Shown: in pieces, positions 47,252 through 57,793 of the stretch | How the letters are laid out: the number at the start of each line of letters is the position of its first letter | How positions within the stretch are numbered: position 1 is the first letter of the stretch | Assembly: GCA_016271365.2 (NCBI GenBank) | Contig: CM028129.1 | Span: 458,256,501 to 458,320,500, forward strand | Direction of reading: 5' to 3' | DNA: 64,000 nucleotides | Source: Neoceratodus forsteri | Taxonomy: Eukaryota > Chordata > Ceratodontiformes > Ceratodontidae | Program-made: the position numbers and the translations under genes | Notes under the pieces: generated by a model | Database searches by the model: none | What the model was told of the DNA's origin: nothing | The model's input: the letters and a program-made list of their open reading frames with translations, nothing else

Positions 47252-48230
47252 CATAGAAACATAGAATTTGATGGCAGATAAGGACCGCTTGGCCCACCTA
47301 GTCTGCCCATTTCCCTACCTAATGGATAAGCTGCAGATCCTAGTTAACCAGCAGCCTACTTCCTCCTATCCCCACTAGAATTGCCTTATGTCTGTCCCAT
47401 GCATTCTTGAATTCCCACATTGTTTTTGACTCTACGACCTCCTCAGGAAGGCTGTTTCATGTATCCACAACCCTCTCTCTGAAGAAATACTTCCTTACAT
47501 TACCTCTGAGCCAATCCCCCTCTATCTTCAAATTGTGCCTCCTTGTTTTTGCACATCTCTTTTTCTGAAAGATGCTACCCTCTTGGACTTTGTTGATTCC
47601 CTTGAGTTATTTAAAGTTTCTATCATGTCCCCCTCCTCTTTTCCTCGAGGCTATACTTCTTTAGTTTCTTTAGTCTTTCTTCATATGTCTTCTGATGCAG
47701 ACCCTGCATCATTTTAGTTGTCATCCTCTGGATAGCCTCCACCCTATCTATGTCTTTGCAGAGATGGGGTCTCCAGAACTGTACATAGTACTCCAGATGT
47801 GGTCTTACCAACTGTCTGTACAGAGGGCCAACAACTTCCTGTTTTCTACTGATGATGCCTCTCCCTATGGATCCCAGTATCCCCCCCAGCCCTCCTTACT
47901 GCCTTCTCACATTGCTGGCCCACCTTTAGGTCATCTGATATGATTACCCTCAGGTACCTTTCCATTTTTGTTGTTGTCAGTATCTCACCCCCTATTGTGT
48001 ACTCTTCCCTTGGGTTTTTGTTTCCCAGATGCATTACTTTGCACTTCTTTGCATTGAATCTAAGCTGCCATACATTTGACCATTCCTCCAACCTTGCCAA
48101 GTCCCTTTTCATCCTTTCCACCCCACCTTGTGTATCAACCCTGTTGCAGATCTTTGTGTCATCTGCAGAGAGACATAATTTCCCTTCCAGCCCCTCTGTA
48201 ATATCACTTATAATGACATTAAAAAGGACT
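47252..48230 (-). mobile_element. CR1 LINE, 5'-truncated (CR1-4)
   Basis: The 3' end on the left begins CATAGAAACATAGAATTTGA, as in CR1-1. The element stops abruptly at 48230 inside the RT. The flanks CCTGTTA (left) and CACGTTA (right) may be a short target duplication. It interrupts Tx1-1 separately from CR1-3. Confidence 0.92.
47590..48230 (-). pseudogene. CR1-4 ORF2 fragment: end of RT and C-terminal domain
   Basis: The RT catalytic motif is coded near 48160 as LSADDTKIC in place of LFADDTKIC. The frame 48121-47846 gives MKRDLARLEEWSNVWQLRFN and KKCKVMHLGNKNP; the frame 47811-47623 gives MVRPHLEYYVQFWRPHLCKD and the end of the C-terminal domain. A frame change lies near 47850. Nothing upstream of the RT palm is present because of truncation. 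Confidence 0.9.
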
Positions 48231-48487
48231 CACGTTATGGATGCCTTCAGTACAAAATAACGTTTAAAATATTTTGCAAGATTGGGAACTGGAAAATTGC
48301 ATTCCCAAACAAAAAAGGCTTCAAGGCCTGCCACAATACTTCCAACATTGTATTGAAAAATTAGAACAATGGCAATTAACCAAAAAGACAATAATTCAAA
48401 ACAATAGGAAAGCTTTTTGCGAGCCAATACAGCAATCAATATTTCTGGAAATCCCCCAGTTTCTGACTGGATCTACACAAGACATTG
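48231..48487 (+). pseudogene. Tx1-1 segment d: ORF2 C-terminal piece
   Basis: The open frame 48274-48501 reads ELENCIPKQKRLQGLPQYFQ then HCIEKLEQWQLTKKTI. It fits the L1-type region after the RT core and parallels a RQLKNMQSTPSFITKVLHK block in copy 2 near 60690-60740. It is cut by P2 on the right. Confidence 0.65.
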
Positions 48488-48917
48488 GGCCAGATATTTA
48501 GACTGCGCCAGGCAGGGGCACAAGGCTGGGTGCAATGCAACTGTGTTGAGACAGGGCATAGTCCAGGTGATATTCAACAATGCTGCGCCATGGCTCAGCA
48601 CTGTTGAATATGGCACTGGGGCACCTGCACTGCACCAGTGCAAATGGCAGGTGAGGAGCAGGGAGATGCACCAGCGCAAGTGTGGGTGCACTAGGCGCAA
48701 CAACAGCAACATTCAGCACTGGGTATGCAAATAAGGCCATTATGCATGCAAGGTGCAAATGGGGCCATTTGCATGTCATTCTGGCCCCATTTGTATGTGG
48801 TGCACTGATCCCTGGTGACTTGCACCAGGAGCCCTGCCAGGCTGCAGCCATCGGGGACCAATGCCCCGGCCCCTTGTCTGGCAATGTGCCCCAACACCCA
48901 ATTGCTGGTGTAGTAGG

Positions 48918-49182
48918 CATATATCCCTGGTGGTCCAGTGGACTTGCTCCCCTGCCTGATCACGGGCATAATATAAATAAATCCCCGGTAGTCCAGTGGA
49001 CCTGCTCCCCTGCCCAGTCACAGGCATAATATGAATATATCCCTGGTGGTCCAGTGGACCTGCTCCCCTGCCTGATCATGGGCATAAGTGTTAAAATAGA
49101 CTCTTTGTTGGTCCAGTGGACCCGATTCCTTGCAAAAACATGGGCATACATGTTAAAATATAACCCTGGTGGTCCAGCAGTG
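48918..49182 (+). repeat. P2 left array: five units of about 58-62 bp
   Basis: Cores start at 48931, 48989 (TAGTCCAGTGGACC, one change), 49047, 49109 and 49170. Units read CCTGGTGGTCCAGTGGACC, then TGCTCCCCTGCC, then GATCA or AGTCA, GGGCATAA and an A/T-rich piece. They are shorter than P1 units but share the core and layout. Confidence 0.93.
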
Positions 49183-49559
49183 CCCCCCTTCCCACCTGCC
49201 CACGAGACCTGCTACCTGACCTCCTCAGTTAGTGGCGGGCGGCTCACCATAAGCCACCTGGCCGCCCGCCAGCTGCCAGCATACAGTGCGGCTGTCGCCC
49301 TGTTGGTCCACTGCGTGAGTAATGGTGATGCAGACCATATACTACACAAGACCCGAAATGTGAAATGAACCATTCACATTTTGGGACTGTGTAGTACAGT
49401 ACAGTCTGCGCCATTGGCCCACACAGTAGACCAATAGGCATACAGCCATACCGTGCGCTGTCAGTCAGTGGGTGGCTGGGCAGCTTCGCGGGTGGGCCGC
49501 CGCCACCGCTGACTTGGGGGGTGTAGGTGGTGGTCCTGTGGGTGGGTGGAAGGGGGGGT

Positions 49560-50045
49560 ACTGCTGGACCACCACAGGGTTATATTTAAACATGTATGCC
49601 CATGTTCAGGCAGGAGATTGGGTCCACTGGACCACCAGGGAGTCTATTTTTAACACTTATGTCCATGATCGAGCAGGGATCGGGTCCACTGGACCATCAG
49701 GGAGTTTATTTATCACTAATGCCCATGACTGAGCAGGGATCGGGTCCCTGGACTACCAGGGAGTTTATTTTAACATTTACAGTAGTAGCCACAGACATTG
49801 GCAGCTATTTCCAGATATTTCACGAAATTTCAAGAGTTTCTCTCTACTGCCCCTACTGTGGAAATGCAGAAAGCAGGAGATTTCTCTCTAAATATCACAG
49901 AAATTTCAGGAAATAGCTGCCAATGTCTGTGGCTACTACTGTATGCCCGTGATCAGGCAAGGTCCACTGGACCACCAGGGATATATTCTCATTATGCCCA
50001 CATTTGGGTGATGGGGTAGGGTCCACTGGACCACCAGGGATAGTT
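49560..50045 (-). repeat. P2 right array: about six inverted units
   Basis: Inverted cores lie near 49566, 49630, 49690, 49750, 49970 and 50028, each followed by a CAGGGA-like end. The gap between 49750 and 49970 is filled by the MITE at 49780-49941. Confidence 0.9.
49780..49941. mobile_element. 162-bp MITE, Tc1/mariner-like, in P2
   Basis: The ends are a perfect inverted repeat of about 33 bp (starts CAGTAGTAGCCACAGACATT, ends with its reverse complement). TA flanks each side. Taking the MITE and one TA away restores AACATTTATGCCCGTGATC, which matches neighbouring P2 units. TA duplication and CAGT-type ends fit the Tc1/mariner group. No coding sequence. Confidence 0.92.
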
Positions 50046-50450
50046 TCTTATATGTATGCCCATGATTGGGTGAGGGGGGGCACAATGCCTGGACTGTGTC
50101 CTGGGAGGTCAGGTGGCCACCCACAGCAGGTGGCTGCTGTGTTGCACCTCAGCGATAGAGCAGCCAACCTGTGGGTGTCCCCTGACATGTTCCTGTTTTC
50201 ATGGGCACATCTTTGTGCCTTGCCATTGCAGCGCAAGGCAGGTCTGAGCCTGCATATGTGCCGTACATCCTGGGCTGAATATCAGGATGTGCCACATATG
50301 CATGGGCATGCCCCTCGCACTTGCGCTGCATACAGTACTGGTGCACCCCGGCATATCAGGGGTTGCACTGTGCAACTTATCCCTTTGAATATCATGCCGG
50401 GGTGCATCAGTGAGTTGCGCATGCGCAACCCCTTTGAATATCTCACCCAC

Positions 50451-51094
50451 TGTGTTTATAGAACAAATGCTTCAGGATCCTAGGACCCCTGAGAAAACTC
50501 AATGATAAAATAATTTGAAACATAAAGACATAAAAGAAATATATTGCCCCAGAGAGCTTGCTAAGTTAGAGACCACGAATCACCTCTGTTATGAATGTCT
50601 ATACATCTTAGAATTTTGGGACATGGTAAAACAGCTGTGAGGGCAAATTCCTTTTATAAATTTGCACCAGATATATTATTTTTAGGAATATTTTTCTCAT
50701 CTCTGGGAAATATAATATACAATTTAAATAGCGTAAGATTAATACTGACTTGTATGAAATATTGCATTTGGCAGACTAGATGCCAATTAACTTTGCTACA
50801 GATAGTAATTACACTAGAGCAATTGTTTCATCAAATTGTACATGACATGCAAGACAAATAAGAAAAGGAAAGAAAATTATCCCAGACAAATATATTTAGA
50901 ATGGTGGGGAACACTGTATTAGTTACATTGATAATTGAAATTATGATGAAATAGTCAGTAAAATGGACCATAACTGTCATGAATCTGCCCATATAATGGT
51001 TATTGTATTACAGTATATGTGAATTTAATTTTAGTACTGAATTGTATATTTCCTGTATTATTATGTCAAGTTACATTTCTATTTATGAATCAAT
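50451..51094 (+). mobile_element. Tx1-1 segment e: ORF2 C-terminus and 3' end
   Basis: Coding remnants near 50555-50640 read LETTNHLCYECLYILEFWDM, a typical L1-type C-terminal Cys block, and continue to about 50860. A/T-rich untranslated sequence follows and ends with AATCAATAAAAAA at 51088-51100. The next Tx1-like copy begins about 20 bases on. Confidence 0.72.
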
Positions 51095-51111
51095 AAAAAA
51101 TTCCGCTACTC

Positions 51112-52049
51112 TTGCAGTAGGGGGCAGCATTGGCCATCTTGCCAAGATGGCAGATCAGGAGGATGACAGAGTATCAGCTCCAGGTATGGGGAAGCAGGCC
51201 TCCTTCCCCATTACCTCTCCTTTAGAGGCTTTTTCCAAAACAGTTACTCCAGTACAATGAGATTTGAGATTACGAAATTGACCTGTGATGCTGTTAGAGC
51301 AGCGTAGAAGATTCAGCGGCTCAGCACTAGTGGTTTTATAAATGTGGAGGAACATTTGAAAAATGCCTTGGAACAGGAAAATAAAACACTTTCTTTGGTG
51401 GTGGAGGAAGAAGCCTCTGTTCTATGAGAGATGGAGAAACCGATATCACTCATAATGCACCGGATTTGCAACAGGAAGGGCCCAGCCCACTTGACATAAA
51501 GTTGAAAAATGTCAAATCTGATGATGCAGGAGCATCAAAGGAGCCACTGTTGACTCTGGGCACTATGGAGGTATGTAAGTCAACTGCTGTTATTAGTAAA
51601 GTTGCTGATTCTGTCACTACTACCAGACGCTTGGGCTTTGATCACACAGAACCTGTTCAGGTTTCTCTTGGCAATGCTGCTTTGGGATGTCAGATGCTGA
51701 ATGAACATTCCTGTTTTTGGGACTGCAAACAGATCAAAATAACATTCATATGAATTGTCTTGATTCAGGCTCCCAAACGGGATTGACTCAAAACAAGTCC
51801 ACAATTATGACTCAGCCTAAAAATGTGTTTGAATAATCTTTCGGGGTTCATAGAGGGAAAGGTAAAGCCTTCTCTTCAGACTACCCCCGCAGTACTGGTC
51901 ATCCATTTCAGTGCTGACTGGAGCCAGCTGGAATAGAGATGCTATAGGACAATGGCACCCCTTTGTTCCTCAGGAACTGACACTGTCAACCTCTTTGCAA
52001 GGTATGCAGATCTCTGCTTCTCCTCAATTCATAGTATACTTGTCAGCCA
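51112..52049 (+). mobile_element. Tx1-like LINE copy 2 (Tx1-2), segment a: 5' end and ORF1 start
   Basis: The copy begins at GGGGGCAGCATTGGCCATCTT and soon reaches ATG 51147 (MADQEDDRVSAPGMGKQ). Broken ORF1 frames continue (NVEEHLKNALEQENKTLSLV near 51340; 51424-51753). P3 interrupts near 52050. Coding sequence resumes near 55510. Confidence 0.65.
51133..51152. promoter_or_regulatory. Inverted AAGATGGC pair at the Tx1-2 5' end
   Basis: GGCCATCTTGCCAAGATGGC reads AAGATGGC, a YY1-type core, on both strands across a short centre. In mammalian L1 a YY1 site near the 5' end helps fix transcription start. Position and match suggest the same here; function is inferred. The ORF1 ATG lies inside the second half-site. 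Confidence 0.5.
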
Positions 52050-55000
52050 TGAGTTTGCACCATGATTACGTTAAAGGACAGCTAAACAACCTATTTTTAG
52101 AAAGAAACAATTTAAAAATCTGGCTTCATAGAGAGATGAAACAAAGGCGGCTGTTTTCATTGATGCTAACATGGCATTTATCTGAATAACTTAAAAGCAG
52201 TTTTGTAGCATCTGGAAAAGTGAGCTACAGCCATCCAATCCAAAAAGCCTGCTCTGCCTGTTCCCTGAAATGGCTTCCAAATGTGTGAAGTGAGAGGCGG
52301 AGAGCTACATGACTCTCTAGAGTGCTAATTAGTTCTGTTTTCCCCTTTTGTTTAGAATTGTTTCATCAAACGTATCAGAACCATGACTTACCATACAGAT
52401 TATTTTGATCCATACACGTTAGGCTATGATTTTATTCATTTTGTTTACTTTAACATGCTGAAACTGTGTTGTAATCCAATTGACTTTCTCTTTGGCAAAC
52501 TGCAGTAGAGTACACTTCTTTAAATATCTGGTGGTCTAGTGGTTATGTGTTGTCCTGGTGGTTGTAGTAAAGTTCTGGTCTGGTCCAATGCCAAGTTCAT
52601 GCCTTCTTGGTAATCCAAAAAGTATGCTTGTCCTGTAGTCTTCTTTTCCTAATCCCCACAGCTATTCTCGAGCCACCAAACATGCCTTATTACAGCCTGG
52701 GGTTGCATATGAACTTCCGTCCCTCAAAGAGAATTATCACACTTCAGATCATAATCTTGTACCTCAGAGAGTAGTGCATACCTATACAGATACACTTCAT
52801 TGACTGGCACTGTTAAATGATGCCTCCCGAATCACTCTCCAGTCTTCTTTCATCAGTGTTTTACTTTTGCTCCCACAATAAACATCAGGCAGATCATCAC
52901 CCTTCTGCACAGTGAAGGCAGTATGTACAGTCCCTCAGTTTAAATTTTTTTTCCCACCTCATTAACCAACAGCCAGGTCTTCCTGGGGAACCAACAAGGA
53001 ATCACTGGAGCACACTGGGAAAACTGCTGTTCATACTCTTATAAGTGATGAGACTTGTAGACAACAACATTATTAGGCAGGGGACGCATACTAATGCCTT
53101 GAGTCTACACCCTTACCTGTGATTTGCAGAACCCCACAGAACAGACTTCAGCAATCCCCCTCCAGTCCTTTTCAGTTCCCTTCTTCATAGTGTGAGTTGG
53201 GTGGCTCACCACTTTTCTGAATCTTGAATGCTGTATACACAGTCCCCTCGATACTGTCACAACAAACCTTAACAAATCCCTCAAGGGTAATCTCCCTACA
53301 CTGAATCCAAGTAACAATTTAAATGCTGCCCTGCCACTCCAAGATTTGCCATTGCTACCTCCTTTCATCTATGGTCAGGTGGTAATCACATTGCTGGCAG
53401 CCCCACATCTCAGATCTCACAATGATCTGTTCAGATTTCCCTACCCCTGTCTTCCCCCTACCATGAATATAGCTATACCCTGCAGGAATGGTCTCCTCAG
53501 TCCCCTCTGGCAATTGCTCATCACTTCTTCTCCCTACATCGAAAACTGGTGAGTGTACCACCTTCCACATCAGGAATAGAGTTAGTACAGTCTCCCATTT
53601 CTTTGTCAGCTCAATGAAAAACATGATTTTTCAAGTAAGTCAGGCTGATAGTAGCAGGGCACAAGGAGGAAAATGAGCTTTCCTACTCTTATAAGATCTA
53701 GGCTACCTATGATTAGAGACTATTAAATGACATGCATAATGATACGTGCACCTGTCATTTAATGTAGCCAAATCAAAGGTAGCCTAGATCTTATAAGGGT
53801 AAGAAAGTCACCCCCCTTGTGCCCTACTGCTATCAAACTAGCTTATCCGAAGGATCATGTTTATTTTTGATATGTTAAAAAAAAAAAAAAAAAAAACAGG
53901 GGACTGTACTAATGGCATTTATGACGTGGAAGGGCGGTGAGCACACCAGTTTTGGTATGGGAGCAGCAGTGCAGAATGAATACCAGAGGGGACTGAGTAG
54001 GCCATACCTGTAGGGTACAACTATATTCATGGATGGAGGAAGACTGGAGGAAGGTGAGCAGATCAATGGAGATCTGAGATGTGGGACTACCAGCACCATG
54101 ATCACTACCTGACCATTAATGAGAGCAGACAGTGATGACAATACTCGGAGTGGCACTATGGTGCCTAAATGGGTACCTGATTCAGTGTGGTAGGAGATTA
54201 CCTTGGGCAGGGGGGTGTCAAGGTTTGTTGAGGCAGTACTGAGGAGACTGTGTATACCACATTCAAGATTCAAAAGAATGGTGAGCCAGACAAGTAGCAT
54301 TGTGTAGGAGAGCATGGACAAGGACTGCAAGAGGATTGCTAAGGACTGTCCTGCCAGATTCCACTTATCACAGTTAAGGGTTAGACAAATGCTGGCAGTC
54401 AGGAGGATTCAATAAAGACATTAGTATACTCCCTGCATAATAATGTTGTTAGCCACAATATGTCCAGCCCTTAGGAGGACATGAACAGACTTTTTCTGGT
54501 ATGTTCTGATAGTTATTACATGGCTCTCCAGGAAGATGTAGTCATTGGTCAATGAGGCAGAAAAGAAATGGGGGACTGTATGCACTGCCTTCATTGTGCA
54601 AAGGGTGGTGATCCACCCAATGTTTATTCTGGAAGCAGAAGTGAAACATTGATGAAAGAGGACTGGAGAGTGATTTAGGAGTTATCATTTACCAGTGCCA
54701 GTCAATGAAGAGTATCTGTATAGGTATGTACTACTCTATAAGGCACAAGATTACAATCTGAAGTGTGATAATTCTCTCTGTGAGATGGGGAAGCTCATAT
54801 GCGACCCAATCCCAGGCAATACTAAGGACAGAGTGCGAAAGGCAGACTGTTTGAAGGCTGGTGGGATAGCTGTGGGTGGTGGGGGGGGGGAGGTCATAAG
54901 AAAAAAGCAGACTGTATTAGAAGCATATTTCTGGATTACCAACAAAGCATGATCACTGGCACTGGACCAGGCCAGAACTGTGCTACAACCATCGGGACAT

Positions 55001-55510
55001 CATAAAACCATTAGACCACCAGGTATTTGAAGAGTTGTACTGTACTGCAGTTTGCCAAAGAGAAAGTTGGTTGGATTACAACACAATTAAAGTAAACATA
55101 ATGAACAAAATCCTAGCCTAACTTGTATTGATCAAAATAATCCACGTGTTAAGTCATGGTTTTGATCATTTTGGTGAAACCTTTCTAAACCAAGGGGAAA
55201 ACAGAACTAGTGAACACTATAGAGAGCCAAGTAGCTCTCTGCCTGTACCGCCAATGATCATCACTTCACACATTTGAAAGCCATTTTAGGGAACAGGCAG
55301 AACCGTTTTTTTTTTAATTGGAAGGCTGATGCTTACTTTTTCAGTTGCTTCAAAACTATTTATGTTATTCACATAAATGCAATGTTAGCATCAGTGTAAA
55401 CTGCAGCCTTTCCTTTAGCCCCTTATGAAGCTGAATTTTTGAATTGTTTATTGGCAACATGTTGTTTAGGTGTCCTTTAATGATGTTTCACTGTCTTCAG
55501 AGGCTCATGT
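52050..55510. mobile_element. Palindromic element P3, about 3.4 kb
   Basis: Long inverted arms of about 1.6-1.7 kb meet at a 20-base loop (TTAAATGACA at 53723-53732 with TGTCATTTAA at 53753-53762). Matches run outward through CTTATAAGATCTAGGCTACC near the centre, CTCTGCCTGTTCCCT (52245 and 55290 reversed), GATGCTAACAT (52162 and 55385 reversed) and TTAAAGGACA (52071 and 55475 reversed). It has no coding capacity beyond short shadow frames. A 20-base A run lies at 53877-53896. The outer limits are approximate, because the arms fade into Tx1-2 ORF1 sequence. It could be a foldback transposon or an inverted duplication. Confidence 0.8.
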
Positions 55511-55849
55511 TCTTGCCCCCCAACCCCCAGACACATAGTATTCTACCTCATCTTACTTGTAATGCCCTTTTTTTCTGCAGCAGCTGCCACTTCTCCAGTT
55601 GAAGGTACTGGAGTCATTTTTGTAGCGCTTGATGACCTGTCTCAGACTGATAGTACTTTCCTACTACACAGGAATTGCTTGCAGTTGATTTAACTATAGA
55701 CACTGTGTGCACTACAGATGTCGATATTACGGCTATGGCTGTTGATGACCTCATTCACCCTGAACATTAATCGACAAGAAAAGGTACAAGTAGCTATTGG
55801 GCAGATAGAGTAGAACATGCTGAGGTGGAGCCATCCTTCAGGATCAGTC

Positions 55850-57681
55850 CATGATGAAAAAGATATTTCAGCAGGACTCAGCACAAAGATGGAGAACTTC
55901 TGAAAAAACAGATCCAATATGCCAGCACCAGCACAGAGGAGGAACTCAGTTTATCTGCTGTACAAAGGTAGACTTGACATGCCTTCAGAAAGGTTTTATG
56001 TCAAGAAAGCCTTGCTTAAAACTGTCTGCACTATCTCTCAAATGAGATATAAGCCTTTATACATACTCCCAGTGAAATGTTCTTGGCATATGTTTCAAAA
56101 CTGTTGCCAATTGGGATCACTTTTGGTTGCAGTTTAATGCTTTCAAACACGCTTCACTGTAAATTTCTTTCCAGGCTTGACTAAACCTGCAATACAGATG
56201 ATCCAATCACTATTCTCAAAAATGAGGGGGTTAATGTCTATGATGTTAAATATTGGCTAGCTAGCTGGCCTGGTGCCACTGAAGGTTGAGGCGCTGGATG
56301 CCACACCTTGTCACCACACCAGCAACCCCAGTTCAGGAATGAGCTCAGGCTGCCGGGGGTCGGCAGGGGGGAGAGAGGATTGAGCATCCAGAGAACTGCT
56401 CTTCTCTCTCAGGCAGAGGGTGCTGTATTGTCCCACTTGCTGACTGCAACCTTGCAATGGACAGAGGGCAGTATGGGTCAGGAGGAACATTCCCGAAGTG
56501 CTCACATTGGTGGGGAGGGAGAAAAAGTGGAAAAAGGCAGAGAGCCTCAGTCAGTGATCAGTGATGGCCAGTGCACCCAAGGGCCAGCCCCAGTTCTGGA
56601 TTGGGTCTCCATGGAGAGGTGTAGTGCGCTGCCTCCTTCCTGTCCCCACCATGGGGGGTAATCTGCGGGGGAACCCTGGGGTCAGCAGGCATGGGTGCAG
56701 CAGATCTGGAGACAGTTTCCCATCTAGTAGGAGGGACAAAGCCACTGGTCAGGGAGTCTCCCCACAAAGTAGAGGAAAACGTATCAATGAAAAAAAAATA
56801 GTATCTGTTAGCCCAACATAGTGATATTATAGGTGACCCTGAACCGATCATGGATACTGAAGAAATATGGACTGGCAACTGGAAATTTAAGATTAAACTT
56901 AAATATTGTTTGGCAGGATTGCAACACCTTCCTAGTTTTTCCTATCTGGGTTGGGACAGAGGGCAATGCTTCTATCCAGGACAACTGAAAACCTGCTTTA
57001 AATGTGGCTTTGAAAACCAGTTAAGCATTGTCTGTGACAAGATATGATGCAATCTTTGTTTAGAATTTGGACATGTCGACTCTCACTGCACAAACAAATT
57101 TAGGTGTAACCATTGTGAGAAGGTGGGTCACTTATCGATCCTGTCAGTGGGCTCTCATAACTGAGATGACCAACCACCTCAGAATCACATTCTCAACACT
57201 GCCCAAAAGTCTGAATTGAAAAGAAACATCAAGAAGAAACATAACACCTCACACACATAACTGATATGAATGGTGAAGACACTATTGTGGTTGAGTCTGT
57301 AACGATAGAACAGGATCCCTCTCCACTACATATAGAGCCTATACTGATACCAGACACAGAGCAACCAGGAGTTTCTATTGTGCTGCAGTCCAACACAACT
57401 GATTATGATATTCCTATGGCTATGATTATACGGGACCCACAGGAAGATGGAATTAAATATCCCCTGATATGACAGTGATAAACAGAAAAAGAACTTTGCG
57501 ACAACTGAAAGCTAAACCCCAACTGCCAAGATCTGTTTCACTGTCCACAGCTATTCCTTTGAGGAACAAATATGACATCCTGGACTTAGAAAAAGTTGAT
57601 TCAGATGGCAGCCGGAAACTTCATCCATCTTGTCATCCCAATACCCTGCAGCAATGGATACAGAAGATGACTACTCCCTAA
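55850..57681 (+). pseudogene. Tx1-2 ORF1: zinc-knuckle protein
   Basis: The block SERFYVKKALLKTVC (about 55985) matches the RFYV block of copy 1. Three CCHC-type knuckles follow: CFKCGFENQLSIVC from 56994 (His changed to Gln), CNLCLEFGHVDSHC at 57049-57090 (complete) and CNHCEKVGHL from about 57106 (last Cys displaced). Later frames 57266-57472 and 57469-57681 carry acidic sequence and RNKYDILDLEKVDSDG. Stops at 56137 and 57047 and a probable insert near 56260-56790 break it. Such proteins coat the LINE RNA. Confidence 0.8.
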
Positions 57682-57793
57682 GCAGAACAACCAAAAAATA
57701 ACAAAAAAAAAAATCGATAATGATTACAAGAAGCAGCAGTGTAAATGATAAAAGAACTTGATGGGTAGAATATGATGTATCCACCTTTTTTTA

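Larger units (their letters stand above)
48488..50450. mobile_element. Palindromic element P2 with opposed tandem arrays
   Basis: Related to P1 along its whole length, 1.96 kb, also in Tx1-1. The left end GGGCCAGATATTTAGACTGC and the right end GAATATCTCACCC are inverted. The arms meet at a centre near 49368 (AATGTGAA at 49357-49364 pairs with TTCACATT at 49373-49380). The left array has five plus-orientation units and the right array about six inverted units; a MITE lies in the right arm. P2 keeps the inner arms that P1 lost. It is non-coding, and the target duplication is not clear. Confidence 0.87.

Noticed and set aside
53877..53896. Poly-A run as a retroposed gene tail
   Set aside because: It lies inside the right arm of palindrome P3, with no upstream coding sequence or target duplication.
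55511..57681. Zinc knuckles as retroviral Gag
   Set aside because: Three knuckles are followed by an APE endonuclease and L1-type RT, with no protease, integrase or LTRs; this is a LINE ORF1.
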